The translations under genes and the position numbers were made by a program. Positions 50,001 to 58,819 of a DNA stretch of 64,000 nucleotides are shown one piece after another. The notes beneath the pieces are model-generated. The model made no database searches and was not told the origin of the DNA. It was given only the letters and a program-made list of their open reading frames with translations. Where the stretch lies: NCBI GenBank assembly GCA_964603725.1, contig CAZRWW010000011.1:35833-99832 (forward strand). The letters run 5' to 3'. How positions within the stretch are numbered: the first letter of the stretch is position 1; each line of letters begins with the position of its first letter. Origin of the DNA: CAZDKK01 sp964603725 (GTDB lineage Bacteria; Eisenbacteria; RBG-16-71-46; CAIMUX01; WJJG01).

Positions 50001-50816
50001 GATCCCGGCGAGTTGCGGATCGTCACGGCTGATCACGAGCCAGGTGCCCAACGTCGCGCTCCCGCCTTCCGGCGGAACGTCGCGCCCCCGCGCGCCGCTC
50101 ACGAGCAGGTCGCCCGCCAGCGCGGCGCTCGCCTCCGTCGCCGCCAGGTCCGGACGCCGGGCGGCCCCGCGCCGATCGACGCCCGCGAGCTCCAGCCGCA
50201 GACCCAGCCGTCGCGCCACGCGCACCTCGCCGGTCACCGGGTTGTACCGCAGCGGGCGGATGGTGACCGGCACGACCCGCCGGCCGCGCAGCACCGCGGG
50301 CGCGCCGACGGTCGCGATCTCTTCTCCGAGGAATTGATCGCGGGCGTAGACCTCGGCGGCCAGGGCGAAGCGCCGGCCGTCGTCCGCCTGCATCGGCAGG
50401 ATCCGGCAGCCGGCCAGGGTCTCCTCGACCGCCGCCTCGACGTGGGCTCGCACGCCCCGGCCGGCGGGCACCTCGACGTAGCGCGTGAAGGCCGGCAGGC
50501 ATGGCTCCCCTTCGCGACCGTGCAGGTCTCCGCCCGGAACGCTCAACGTCTGGTACGTGACGCCGGCGACCTCGTAGGTGGCCGTCTCGAGCGCCGGCAG
50601 GGAGAACTCGAGCTGCAGGCCCGCGGGCGAGCTGGCGACGAGCTCCAGCGTCGCGGCCCCGGCGCCGGCCGGCGGCGTCGCCAAGGCATCGGCACCGGCC
50701 GGCGGCGTCGCCACGAGCGCCAGGCCCAGCAAGAGGGCCCGGGCGCCGCGGAGATCCGCAGGACTACCCCGCTGGGAGGCGGGCAGAGCGGGCATCGCGC
50801 AGGTCGCGCAGGTCAT
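47049..50816 (-). CDS. Gingipain-like C25 family protein with FlgD-like C-terminus
   Basis: A 1255-aa exported protein. Signal region about residues 25-45, after an extended N-terminus. A propeptide-like domain (about 50-260: EGEPCLPAFTRYVEVP, RVVPVTIRPLRYNPVTGEV) leads into a C25-type caspase-like fold (about 265-620: LVISRDDPQLAGIL, YIALVGDAQGSFPLPTF, DAFIGRLSAEDY). The expected Cys is C488 in VLTCLTGDW, but the GHG that carries gingipain's catalytic His reads YRG (Arg458). Ig-like and jelly-roll-like domains follow (about 900-1170). The FlgD-like module (PSPFRERASLAF, LRVYDAGGRLVR, GMYYCRLEA, ALLR) ends the chain. RBS GGAGGAA precedes ATG 50816. The gene lies 67 bp after the next one in transcription order. 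Confidence 0.85.
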   Translation of the reverse strand: MTCATCAMPALPASQRGSPADLRGARALLLGLALVATPPAGADALATPPAGAGAATLELVASSPAGLQLEFSLPALETATYEVAGVTYQTLSVPGGDLHGREGEPCLPAFTRYVEVPAGRGVRAHVEAAVEETLAGCRILPMQADDGRRFALAAEVYARDQFLGEEIATVGAPAVLRGRRVVPVTIRPLRYNPVTGEVRVARRLGLRLELAGVDRRGAARRPDLAATEASAALAGDLLVSGARGRDVPPEGGSATLGTWLVISRDDPQLAGILAPLIAWRERMGYRVVHATTAQTGTTAEQIKAWIQAAYDTWEFPPEYIALVGDAQGSFPLPTFFENYTSQHNPGDHGYVLLDGNDELPDAFIGRLSAEDYTTLQRIVYKIVSYESAPYVGDPNWFGHACLTGDPSSSGVTCVHIMQWLKERLRQIGYAQIDTVFAEPFRSQTLAKLDQGTTFFGYRGFAGVSGITVGDVLALQNGPRLTFGVVLTCLTGDWHGGTSVHEAFLRAGVGTSTPSGGIGGISTAGATHTRYNNSFFAGVAHGLFWDGHYQIGPAHARGKLEMAINFGPYEPDQAACYCYWNTLMGDPATELWTGYPEPLAVSYPAQVPRGATLAAVDVRDALGEPVEGAWVYLSMGERIRSGGRTGASGRVDLPIDGTAPGTVLVTVTGHNRHPHLGSFAITTADRFVGIHDHAIDDGPAAPAHGNGDGFVNPGEIIALGLSLENFGLQTAANVVLSAACEDAYADLIAGGPIACGDIAAGGVCAAPAPVVLAIDAACPPGHRVQVGFTIESGADAWPAHLALDVSGPDLVFSGIELAGVGERLDPGESGTLAVALFNAGSYSAQGPTQAVLLSHSYAVRVDDAYGAYATIAAGESGLNTADPFAVRVPADVIPGTQANLEMQLTMAGGVRDTVRLALTVGLAGETDPTGPDGYGYYAYDQTDAAYPQAPIYDWVDIAFPQNSADLQDFGTDQDDSRTFPLPFPFTFYGQTFDQLTICSNGWLSLGPTYLVCDRNWYMPSAEGPANMVAGFWDDLYQSGSGLVYHWHDEANHRYVVSWDRVRRKIGWFNVYTESFQIILYDPVWHATPTGDGEIVMQYEVVNNLDAEQMFCTVGIEDEHHERGLTFNYFNQGPLTAAPLVAGLAVRFTTSSPGFAGVDSPAGSGRGRLELQAGPSPFRERASLAFRTDRPRAVALRVYDAGGRLVRVLLEGAVAGGAHVVPWDGADAQGRPAPSGMYYCRLEAGGEQVSRAIALLR

Positions 50817-50883
50817 CGTGGTTCCTCCCTCCGGCGCTGCCCCGGCCGCGCCGGACTGCGGGGCCGGGGCGCGCCTCGTTGCG

Positions 50884-53523
50884 TCACCGCAGCAGCAGCA
50901 TCCGTTTGGCGGAGGCGTGCCCGTTCACGGTGTGCATCTGCATCCAGAAGACCCCCGAGCCCGCCGGATCGCCGCGGTCGGTGGTCGCGTCCCAGGCGCG
51001 CAGGTGCTCGCCCGCGGCGAGGTCCTCATCGACCAGCGTGCGCACGAGCCGGCCGCTGGCGTCGAAGATCTCGATCCGCACGCGCCCAGCCGCCCCCAGG
51101 TGGAACCGGATATCGGCCCGCTGTTGGGCGGGATTGGGGCGACTTGGGTAGAGGCAGTCCGCCGCGCCCGCCCAGTGGGTGTCGGGGTCGATCCCCTGGG
51201 GCCCCTGGCAGGGATAGAGCCAGAGCGTGAACGGATCCGCGCCCGATGCCAGCCAGTCGACCAGCGGCGAGAGCAGGTCAACGATCCCGGCCACCACGCA
51301 GGCGCTGTCGCGCGTGCAGTCGTGCCCCTCGCAGGCCCGCTCCGAGAGATGTGTCAGGGAGAAGCCGTTCACGACCGACTTCCAGTTCGAGGCGCCCGGC
51401 ACGATGTTCTCCCGCACGACCTGGGCGAAACCCACGAGCGGCTGACTGCAGCCCCCGAGGTAGCAGGAGTAGTCGAGATTCCCCGTCACCCCGGGCAGGC
51501 CGGGCTGCGCGCCCAGGACGTTGCAGTCGCCGCCGTACAAGCTGAGCCCGGGCGCGAGCGGCGCGAAGGCGGGCGCGGCGACGGGCTCCAGGTAGATGCA
51601 GGTGTGCAGGTCGCCGTTGAGCTGGCGATAGGATGAGTCGATGAGCGTCACGCCCAGCGTGGCCTCGGCGAAGACGCGCGCCAGTCCCTGCACGGGATCG
51701 GCCATGATCTCGGCCAGGCGGTCCCCGGCAAGGACGATCCCCCGCCGCACCGCGGCCAGTCCGCATTCGGTCGACGCCAGCCAATCCGAGAAGAGCTCGA
51801 AGTCGGCGGCTTCCAGGGTCCCCGGTCCGAGCGCCGCCGTGCTCACCAGGATCAGCCTGTAGCCCAGGAGCTGCTCCACCGTACAGCCGTTGTTGCCGTA
51901 GCCGCCGGGGTTGTAGCTTGCGCCGCCGAAGCTGCGCTTCATTGGCGCGTTGAAGTTCGTGTTGGCGAAGCTGTAGTCATAGCGATCGTGGGCCAGGCCG
52001 AGGGTGCTCAACGCCGCTCCGATGTGCTGCGCGGAGCCGGTGTTGTGGGCATCGACGTGGAGCACCGAAGGCCACTGCACGTCATAGGGCGATCCGGGAA
52101 CCTGCTCCATGCCCGGCAGGATCTCGAACTGGTAGGGGCCCAGGATGTACTTGTCGCTCGGTGGGGCGCCGCCGTTGTACCAGTAGGCGGCATAGTAGTA
52201 GCGGATGCGCGTGCCGGGCGTAAAGACCCCGTCTGGCAGGATCTCGTTGCGCGCGTTGTAGTCGCCCGGTCCCCGGAAGCCGGGGTCGCTCTCATGGAAG
52301 TAGGTGCCGAAACGGTGGCGATAAGCCTGCGCAGGCGTGCTCTGCGCCGAGTCCATCAGGACGCTGACATAGTCCTGCTCGGGGTTTCCCGTCAGGCGCA
52401 GCTTCCACGCGGCGTACTCGGGGATTTCGTCCTGGCGGGCCCCCTTGCGCTCGACCTTGAAGTGCATCTCCGCCAGCCAGCGGTTGGCCTCGGCGGTGAC
52501 GCTCGGTCCGTTGACCACGGCGCTGTCCGCCAGCCAGTCGTTGCGGGCGGGAAGGTCGCCGCTCAGGTCATAGGCCACGTTGGCGTTGCCCACGTCGGTG
52601 GGCGACAGGTACTCGGGGCTCGTCTGCCCGAAGCCGTCGTGCAGGAGATGGCCGGCGGCGAGGGCGATCACCGGCGCGTCGGCCGTGTGCGACAGGCCGA
52701 TCCGGACGTTGTCGATGAGGGGCGACCCGCGCGTGTCCCCCTCGGCCGTGCACGGGATCCCGAAGGCGTCGCACGAACACCACACTTCGAGGATGACCCG
52801 CAGCGAATCCCATTCCAGCGGGACGGGTTGCGGCGACGTGGCCGCGGAAAGGTTCTCGTCCCAGCGGTGGCAGCTTGGCGCGGCGAAGTAGTACCAGGCC
52901 CCGCTGCCCATCCGGGGCGACCAGACCGGCAGGCCTTGGTCGGGAAAGACCTGATATCCGGCGCGAAAGAACGTGCCCGCCCGATAGACGTCCATGTCGG
53001 CGTACAAGTCACACTGCAGCCGAACGGTGTCGTAGTAGGGCGGCTCGTAGCCCGTGCGCGCGACGACGCCCGAGCCGGCCGCCTGCCAGGTGTTCGGCGG
53101 GATGCCCGGGGGATAGTACGGGCTGCCGGCAATGTCCACGAACCCGAGCACGTTGCCTTCCAGGCCGCACTCCGCGATCCCGGCCGCGTCCAGCCAGGGC
53201 CGCCAGACTTCCATGGGGATGATCGAGATGAAGGACCCCTCGGTCGTGAGCCAGCAGTGCATGCTGTCGGCGCCGACGTTGTCCCAGTCCCAGGTGCCGC
53301 CCGGGTAGGCCAGGCAATTGCCGTCGTCTCCTCCCAGCCAGACGATGGTCTCGCGGGTCCCTTCCGGGCCCGCGCCGGGATCACGGGACTCGATCGAGGG
53401 GCTCGCGGCCGGCCGGAGCACATCCAGCGTTCCCGCGGCCTGAACCGAAGGGGCGCCGCCGAGTAGGACGAGAACGAGGAGGATCAGGGGGGGTGGGATG
53501 AGAGCGCCGAGCCTGAGAATCAT
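50884..53523 (-). CDS. Large exported protein with FlgD-like C-terminus
   Basis: An 879-aa secreted protein not assigned to a family. Signal peptide about residues 1-29 (LLVLVLLGGAPSVQA). The N-terminal half (about 60-280) reads like a carbohydrate-binding or concanavalin-type domain (WLGGDDGNCLAYPGGTWDWDN, GSPLIDNVRIGL). The middle (about 290-650) is beta-rich with FGTYFHESDPGF, IRYYYAAYWYN and a domain resembling C25-like scaffolds (HIGAALSTLGLAHDRYDY, LLVSTAAL). The end is PSRPNPAQQRADIRFHLG...VRIEIFDASGRLVRTL...MLLLR. GGGAGGT precedes ATG 53523. It precedes the C25 gene by 67 bp, so both may be one operon. Confidence 0.82.
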   Translation of the reverse strand: MILRLGALIPPPLILLVLVLLGGAPSVQAAGTLDVLRPAASPSIESRDPGAGPEGTRETIVWLGGDDGNCLAYPGGTWDWDNVGADSMHCWLTTEGSFISIIPMEVWRPWLDAAGIAECGLEGNVLGFVDIAGSPYYPPGIPPNTWQAAGSGVVARTGYEPPYYDTVRLQCDLYADMDVYRAGTFFRAGYQVFPDQGLPVWSPRMGSGAWYYFAAPSCHRWDENLSAATSPQPVPLEWDSLRVILEVWCSCDAFGIPCTAEGDTRGSPLIDNVRIGLSHTADAPVIALAAGHLLHDGFGQTSPEYLSPTDVGNANVAYDLSGDLPARNDWLADSAVVNGPSVTAEANRWLAEMHFKVERKGARQDEIPEYAAWKLRLTGNPEQDYVSVLMDSAQSTPAQAYRHRFGTYFHESDPGFRGPGDYNARNEILPDGVFTPGTRIRYYYAAYWYNGGAPPSDKYILGPYQFEILPGMEQVPGSPYDVQWPSVLHVDAHNTGSAQHIGAALSTLGLAHDRYDYSFANTNFNAPMKRSFGGASYNPGGYGNNGCTVEQLLGYRLILVSTAALGPGTLEAADFELFSDWLASTECGLAAVRRGIVLAGDRLAEIMADPVQGLARVFAEATLGVTLIDSSYRQLNGDLHTCIYLEPVAAPAFAPLAPGLSLYGGDCNVLGAQPGLPGVTGNLDYSCYLGGCSQPLVGFAQVVRENIVPGASNWKSVVNGFSLTHLSERACEGHDCTRDSACVVAGIVDLLSPLVDWLASGADPFTLWLYPCQGPQGIDPDTHWAGAADCLYPSRPNPAQQRADIRFHLGAAGRVRIEIFDASGRLVRTLVDEDLAAGEHLRAWDATTDRGDPAGSGVFWMQMHTVNGHASAKRMLLLR

Positions 53524-53881
53524 GGCTTGGAGACCTCCCTGCGCTGCCGCGCGACGCGCAGCCTCGGGAGGGATGCCAAGCAGACGGCCCCGTGCCGGCC
53601 CCGCTCAGCCGGCGTTCCGCTCGGCGCGGGAGGGATGAGCGCCCCCCGAGCCGAGCCTCTCTCACGTCGAGAGTCTAGGCTGATTGGCGGCCGGCGTGTG
53701 GCGCCCGGACACCTGGACAACCCTGGAGCGGTGTGTCAGCATCGCCGGGTTCCTGGGCGGTCGCGGCGGCGACCCGGCCGGCAGGGGACTGGCTGCCGGC
53801 AGGGATAGACTGCCAGCAGGGCGCGGCGAGCCGGTGAGGGCGGCATCTCGGTGGGGGGGTAGCAACCTGGTAGGGAACAGC
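53524..53881. other. 358-bp divergent intergenic region, no gene seen
   Basis: Separates the 879-aa gene (-) from the 738-aa gene (+). It holds a 6-bp-stem inverted repeat at 53759-53774 (GGTCGC, 4-nt loop, GCGACC) and TAGACT/TAGGCT -10-like elements without matching -35 boxes. Confidence 0.45.
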
Positions 53882-56098
53882 ATGCGGTCGCAACAAGACA
53901 TCGGCGATGAGCACGTCCGGCGCTCTGCCCTGCGCAGGCTGGCCCACGTTGCGGCTGCGGCGCTTGTCCTGGCCCTGTCGCCGCAGTGTCTTCTCATGCC
54001 CGAGGACGACTTCACCGGCGAGGCCGCTCCCAATCACCTCCCCACCGTCCGCATCACCGGCGGCGTGCTGAGCGACTCGCTCGACACGGAGAACTACGTT
54101 CACTTCTACTGGTTCGGGGCCGACGACGACGGCGTGATCCTCTGGTTCGAATGGGCCGTCGACGACACCATCACCGAGCGAGCCTGGCAGCGCACGACGC
54201 GCTTCGAGGAGACGATCTTCACGCGCGCTTTCCAGCCCGTGGCGGGCAGCACCCGGCGCTCCGACTGGCACACCCTGTTCGTTCGATCGGTGGACGACCA
54301 ATACGCCCGGTCCAAGCCCGACTCACGCTTCTTCAACGCGCATACGATCGCCCCGACCAGCAAGCTGGAGCGTCCCCAGCCGGTCGACGGAGCGCGCTGG
54401 GCGGCCACGCTGCGGATGACCTGGTCGGGTGAGGACCTGGATGCGGTCGGGGCCGACCGCGCTCCGGAGTTCTACGAGGTCAAGCACGTGTTCAATCCGG
54501 GCGTCGATCCGACCCGGCAGGCGGATGTCGTGCGCCTCTTCGAAAACTCGATCAACCTCCTCCTCGCGCCGCGGGAGGAGGTCTATCCCAACTCCGATCC
54601 CCGCTACTTTGATCGAGCCCAGCGGGCCTGGAAGCGCGTGCCGGGGTCGGTGACCGAGCAGTGGATTGAGGGGATGGCCGTGGGCGCTTCCTACGGATTC
54701 GCGGTGCGCGCCATCGACGAAGCCGGGGCGACCGAGCCAAAGTTCCAGCGCAACGAGAACTGGGTGCTGTTCGGCGTGCGCGACGCCCTGATCACGGTGG
54801 TGATCTACGAACCCTCGATGGGGGCGCGCCGGTTCGACTCATCCGCCTTCGGTCTGCCATGGGAAGTCACGGTGGCGCCGAATCAGCGCTTTCGACTCCG
54901 CTGGGTCGCGGACGCATCCGCCAGCGGCTCCGAACCCGGTCCGTGCAATTACGGCTTCGACATCCCTGATCCCGAGGATCCGCTGGAGCCGTTCCGGGCC
55001 ACGGACGGCCTCGGCGGCTGGATCGGTTGGGCGGCGCGAACCCAGATGCAGGACGTGGTCACGTTTCCAGCGGACGGTCCCAAGACGCGCTACTTCTACC
55101 TGAAGATGCGGGATATCTCGAATCGTCGCGAGACCGAGACGAAGTGCATCGTCAAGATCAACGTGGCCGACTTCTCCTTCACGAAGAGGTTCCTGGTGGT
55201 GGACGATCAGCGCCACCGCCGGCCGCAGAGCCCGAACGCGAACGCCCTCCCCAGCGATGATGCGCGCGAAGATGCCTGGCGCTCCGAGATGCTGGCCGGC
55301 ATGCGCGAGTATCTGCCCCTGGGGGAGCGGCCCGGCAGCTTCAACACTTTCCCCGACGAGCTCACGTCCCCGGCCTTGTCGATCCCCGACGGGTTCCTCA
55401 ACACGCTGGGCGAGTACCGCACCGTGATCTGGGACTGCGCCGGGGGCGAGGACGTGGGGCTCGAGAAGGTGGCGCGCGACATGCTGCTGTCGCGCTATGT
55501 CGGCGCGGGCGGCAACATGCTCCTATTCACCTGGGTCGGTCCAGTTTCGAAGATCACCGGGGCCTTCTCGGAGCGGGCCGCGGACCCCAAGGAACCGCGA
55601 CCCGCGGATCTCAGCCCCGATCAGGCCTGGAACCAGTTCGGGTTCTTGTGGCAGCACCTGCACCTGCGCGGCGCGGTCGACAAGCCGCGCGGCGACGATC
55701 GCGCCCGCGACCGCCGGTCACTCACCCGGGCCGTGGCGGCCGATCCGCGGTATCCCGACATCCCGCTCGACTACGCGCGCTGGGGCGGGCCGCTGGACGG
55801 GCGCGGCTCGCACTACTACGAATGTCTGGTGCCCAGTCCGAACGACCGGGGCCTGGAACCCTGGTACGATCGCGATCAGGCCCTCGCGACGATCTACACC
55901 GCCCGCTGCTGGACCAGCACGGGCCACGAGCTCAACGGGCGGCCGATCGCCTGGCGGACCTTCGCCTCGGATGAGGACCGCGCGTTGGGCCTGGACCGCG
56001 GCAAGATCGTCAACCTCTCGTTCCATCCTTACTACTTCGACGCCGCCGCGACCCAGATGGCATTCTCCCAGGCGCTCTTGTGGCTCAACAGCGACTGA
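53882..56098 (+). CDS. Exported or membrane-anchored protein of unknown function
   Basis: A 738-aa protein I do not recognise. The N-terminus has a hydrophobic stretch (about 21-34: HVAAAALVLALSP-QC), which may be a signal peptide or a non-canonical lipoprotein signal. The body contains fibronectin/Ig-like beta stretches (NYVHFYWFGADDDGVILWFEWAVDD, YGFAVRAIDEAG, FRLRWVADASAS). It then has an alpha/beta domain (FLVVDDQRHRR, EYRTVIWDCAGGEDV, YVGAGGNMLLFTWVG) and an end segment with FHPYYFDAAATQMAFSQALLWLNSD. The last third resembles glutamine-amidotransferase-like/BatD-type ThuA folds. Unlike its neighbours it has no FlgD-like tail. Start ATG 53882 has only a weak upstream GGTAGGG. Divergent from the 879-aa gene. 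Confidence 0.72.
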   Translation: MRSQQDIGDEHVRRSALRRLAHVAAAALVLALSPQCLLMPEDDFTGEAAPNHLPTVRITGGVLSDSLDTENYVHFYWFGADDDGVILWFEWAVDDTITERAWQRTTRFEETIFTRAFQPVAGSTRRSDWHTLFVRSVDDQYARSKPDSRFFNAHTIAPTSKLERPQPVDGARWAATLRMTWSGEDLDAVGADRAPEFYEVKHVFNPGVDPTRQADVVRLFENSINLLLAPREEVYPNSDPRYFDRAQRAWKRVPGSVTEQWIEGMAVGASYGFAVRAIDEAGATEPKFQRNENWVLFGVRDALITVVIYEPSMGARRFDSSAFGLPWEVTVAPNQRFRLRWVADASASGSEPGPCNYGFDIPDPEDPLEPFRATDGLGGWIGWAARTQMQDVVTFPADGPKTRYFYLKMRDISNRRETETKCIVKINVADFSFTKRFLVVDDQRHRRPQSPNANALPSDDAREDAWRSEMLAGMREYLPLGERPGSFNTFPDELTSPALSIPDGFLNTLGEYRTVIWDCAGGEDVGLEKVARDMLLSRYVGAGGNMLLFTWVGPVSKITGAFSERAADPKEPRPADLSPDQAWNQFGFLWQHLHLRGAVDKPRGDDRARDRRSLTRAVAADPRYPDIPLDYARWGGPLDGRGSHYYECLVPSPNDRGLEPWYDRDQALATIYTARCWTSTGHELNGRPIAWRTFASDEDRALGLDRGKIVNLSFHPYYFDAAATQMAFSQALLWLNSD

Positions 56099-56225
56099 GG
56101 CGCCGCTGCCGGCACGCGCCGCCCCGACTTGGCTGCGGCGGCCGGTCGTGCTGAGAATCGGGAACCCCTCCCTGATCCGCCCGGTTTCACCTCTTGGACA
56201 CGCATGCAACTGGGGGTGACATGCC

Positions 56226-57335
56226 ATGGCCGCGATCCAGATCCATAGCAGTGCTGGCGGTGGCTCCATCGAGGACCTCCACACGGATGATGGCGCCGAG
56301 TCCGGCGTGGCGGGGGCGAAGGTCTCTGGCGACGACGGCGATCGCCTCCACTGCAAGGTGGGGGAAGCGCGCCGCGACGATGTCGAGCTGCTCGACGCCT
56401 ACTCGCGCGCCGTCACCACCGTGGTCGACGCCGTCGGCCCGGCCGTCGTGAGCCTGTCGGTGCGCGCGGCGCCCGCGGGGCGGGGTCGCGGGCGCGAGGG
56501 CAGCGGTTCGGGCGTCGTGATCACGCCCGACGGCTACCTGGTCACCAATTGCCACGTCGTGGCGGGCGCGGGGGCCGTCGAGGTCAGCCTCATGGACGGC
56601 ACCACCCTGCCGGCCAGCGTCATCGGCCAGGATCCGCCCACCGACCTGGCCGTCGTGCGCGTCGATGCCGCGGGCCTGCCGTACGCCGCCTTCGGCGACT
56701 CCGAGAAGCTGCGCCCCGGACAGCTCGTCATCGCGATCGGCAACCCATTCGGATTCCAGTCGACGGTCTCGACCGGCGTGGTCAGCTCCCTGGGGCGCAC
56801 GATGCGCAGCCCCGATGGCCGGCTGATCGAGAACATCATCCAGCACACGGCGCCGCTCAATCCCGGCAACTCGGGCGGCCCGCTGGTCGACTCGCGCGGT
56901 CGCGCCGTCGGCATCAACACGGCGATGATCGCGATGGCCCAAGGCCTGGGCTTCGCGATCCCGGCCAACACCGCCGAATGGGTGCTCACGCAGCTCATGA
57001 CGCAGGGCCGCGTGCGGCGCGGGTATCTCGGCATCGCCGCCCGCACTCGCCCGCTCGGCCGGCGCATGGCTCGCTTTTACCAGCTCGAGCAGGACCGCGC
57101 GGCCGAGGCCGTGACCGTCGAGCCCGGCACACCTGCCGAGCGAGCGGGCCTGCAAGACGGCGATCTCATCGTCGCGATCGAGAACCGCACGATTCGCGGC
57201 GCCGACGACCTGCACCGCTTCCTGACCGAATGGCCGATCGGGGCGCCCGCCGCGGTGACGGCCATACGCCGCCAGCGGCGGCTGGAGCTGGTGGTCGTGC
57301 CCGGCGAGGCGCCGGCGGCCGCAGACCAGCCGTGA
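56226..57335 (+). CDS. HtrA/DegP-type serine protease with PDZ domain, no signal peptide
   Basis: A 369-aa trypsin-like protease (family S1C). The catalytic triad is visible as His in TNCHVV, Asp in TDLAVV and Ser in LNPGNSGGP. A C-terminal PDZ domain (about 270-360: RVRRGYLGIAARTRPL, VEPGTPAERAGLQDGDLIVAIEN) follows. The N-terminal 55 residues are polar (IEDLHTDDGAESGVAG) and contain no signal peptide or membrane segment. The upstream Met may be correct but lacks a strong ribosome site, so the protein may be cytosolic, or the start misassigned. Putative function is quality control or regulated proteolysis. A hairpin lies 25 bp past the stop. Confidence 0.88.
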   Translation: MAAIQIHSSAGGGSIEDLHTDDGAESGVAGAKVSGDDGDRLHCKVGEARRDDVELLDAYSRAVTTVVDAVGPAVVSLSVRAAPAGRGRGREGSGSGVVITPDGYLVTNCHVVAGAGAVEVSLMDGTTLPASVIGQDPPTDLAVVRVDAAGLPYAAFGDSEKLRPGQLVIAIGNPFGFQSTVSTGVVSSLGRTMRSPDGRLIENIIQHTAPLNPGNSGGPLVDSRGRAVGINTAMIAMAQGLGFAIPANTAEWVLTQLMTQGRVRRGYLGIAARTRPLGRRMARFYQLEQDRAAEAVTVEPGTPAERAGLQDGDLIVAIENRTIRGADDLHRFLTEWPIGAPAAVTAIRRQRRLELVVVPGEAPAAADQP

Positions 57336-57359
57336 CCCGTCCATGAATCCACCCGGGCG

Positions 57360-57385
57360 GCCCGTGCCCGGCACCGGCCACGGGC
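57360..57385. terminator. Hairpin downstream of the htrA-type gene
   Basis: GCCCGTG (57360-57366) pairs with CACGGGC (57379-57385), with a 12-nt GC-rich loop, 24 bp past the protease stop. No T-tract, so a candidate only. Confidence 0.5.
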
Positions 57386-57509
57386 AGGTGCGCTTCGCCG
57401 GCCGCCGGCAGGTCTTCCCCACCATCCTCCCGCTGCGCTTGAACACCCGGGCCAGTCCCCGCGTCCACGCTTGTGCGGAAATCGTCTTCGCCGCAAGGGG
57501 AGGATCTCC

Positions 57510-58805
57510 ATGCGAAACCTGGCCGTCACCGCCACCATGGGTATCGCCTCCGCCATCGGCATCGGGGTCCTCATCGGGAGCGCGCCCGCCATCAGCCTCG
57601 CCGACCCCGCCACCCGCGCCTCCGTCACGCCCGATCCGCCCCGGATCGCCGGCCGCCATGCCCCGCCGCCGCCCATCCAGACGCTTGCGCCGCGCGAGCT
57701 CTGGCGGGTCACCGACGGCGACGAGGAGACCGGCAACATCCTCGGAAGGATCCTGGATGCGGCCGTCGACGCCGCCGGAAACACCTACCTGTTGGACGCC
57801 GGCTTCACCACCGTGCGCGTCTTCGACCCGGCCGGCAAGTCGCTCGGCACGCTGGGTCGCGCGGGCGAGGGACCGGGCGAGTTCAGCAACCCCCGCGGCT
57901 GCTTGGCCCTCGCCGACGGGCGCGTGGGCGTGACACAGTTCCTGCCCGCCCGGATCGTGACCTTCGGCCGCGACGGCAACCCCGCGGCCGACATCACGCC
58001 GCCCCAGGCCGGCTCCTTCGAGATCCTCGAAGCGGCCCAGGCCGCGGCGGGAGCTCTCTATCTGAGCACGCACTGCATGCTCACGACCGGGGACGCGCCC
58101 AGATCGGTCATGCGGCTGCGAAGCCTCGCCCTCGACGGGTCCCTGCGGACGCTGTTCAAGGAGGTGTCTCACAGCGCCGGCAAGGACGGGGTCTTCACGA
58201 CGAGCGACAGCGAAGGCAACGACTTCACCCGCCACTGGGCCGCCGGCCCCGACGGGCGCGTCTACGTCGCCCAGCGCTACGGCGCCTACGAGATCGAGGT
58301 CTTCGCGCCGGACGGCACGCTCGAGCGAGTGATCGCGCTGGAGTACGAGCACGTCCGGCAAACCGCCGCGGAGAAGGAGGCGCCGGAGTCCCAGGGGGCC
58401 GCCGGGCGCGGCCGCGCGCGGACGGGCTCGGGAGGCGCCAATCCCGTGCTGCGCGACATCGACGCCCTCCATCCCCGCCCCGACGGCACGCTCTGGGTGG
58501 CCAGCAGTCGGGCGGTCCGCGACCGTCCCGCCGGCACGGTCGGCGCCTTCGACGTGTTCGATCGGGAGGGCCGCTTCACCGGTCGCATCGCGCTGGCCGC
58601 GGACTACGTTCCCGAGGTCGACGAGTTCGTCCTTGCCGGCAGCCGGCTCTACGTGCTCAAGGAGGCGCGCATGGCGCCCGTGACCGCCGCGACCGTGGGC
58701 GGCGGCGTGGCGAGCGTGCACGTGGAATCCCCGTCGGCGCGCGACCGCGGCGAGCCGGAGCCGAAGCCGTACGCGGTGATCTGCTACGAGCTGGGCGGGA
58801 GCTAG
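57510..58805 (+). CDS. Exported six-bladed beta-propeller-like protein
   Basis: A 431-aa exported protein. Signal peptide about residues 1-31 (IGVLIGSAPAISLA-DP). Blades typical of NHL/6-bladed propellers follow: RILDAAVDAAGNTYLLDAGFTTVRVFDPAGKSLGTLGRAGEGPGEFSNPRG, then TFGRDGNPAADITPP, PDGRVYVAQRYGAYEIEVFAPDGTLERVI and DGTLWVASSRAV. The GRAGEGPGEF phrase is common to BF3872-type and related exported propellers. It lacks the FlgD-like tail. A start at 57471 is possible but ATG 57510 has AAGGGGAGGA and begins the signal. Ligand unknown. Confidence 0.84.
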   Translation: MRNLAVTATMGIASAIGIGVLIGSAPAISLADPATRASVTPDPPRIAGRHAPPPPIQTLAPRELWRVTDGDEETGNILGRILDAAVDAAGNTYLLDAGFTTVRVFDPAGKSLGTLGRAGEGPGEFSNPRGCLALADGRVGVTQFLPARIVTFGRDGNPAADITPPQAGSFEILEAAQAAAGALYLSTHCMLTTGDAPRSVMRLRSLALDGSLRTLFKEVSHSAGKDGVFTTSDSEGNDFTRHWAAGPDGRVYVAQRYGAYEIEVFAPDGTLERVIALEYEHVRQTAAEKEAPESQGAAGRGRARTGSGGANPVLRDIDALHPRPDGTLWVASSRAVRDRPAGTVGAFDVFDREGRFTGRIALAADYVPEVDEFVLAGSRLYVLKEARMAPVTAATVGGGVASVHVESPSARDRGEPEPKPYAVICYELGGS

Positions 58806-58819
58806 ACTCGCGGAATCAG

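Noticed and set aside
53882..56098. Lipoprotein signal around residue 36 of the 738-aa protein
   Set aside because: The -3 residue before Cys is Ser rather than Leu/Val/Ile and Pro-Gln fill -2/-1, so the lipobox is non-canonical.
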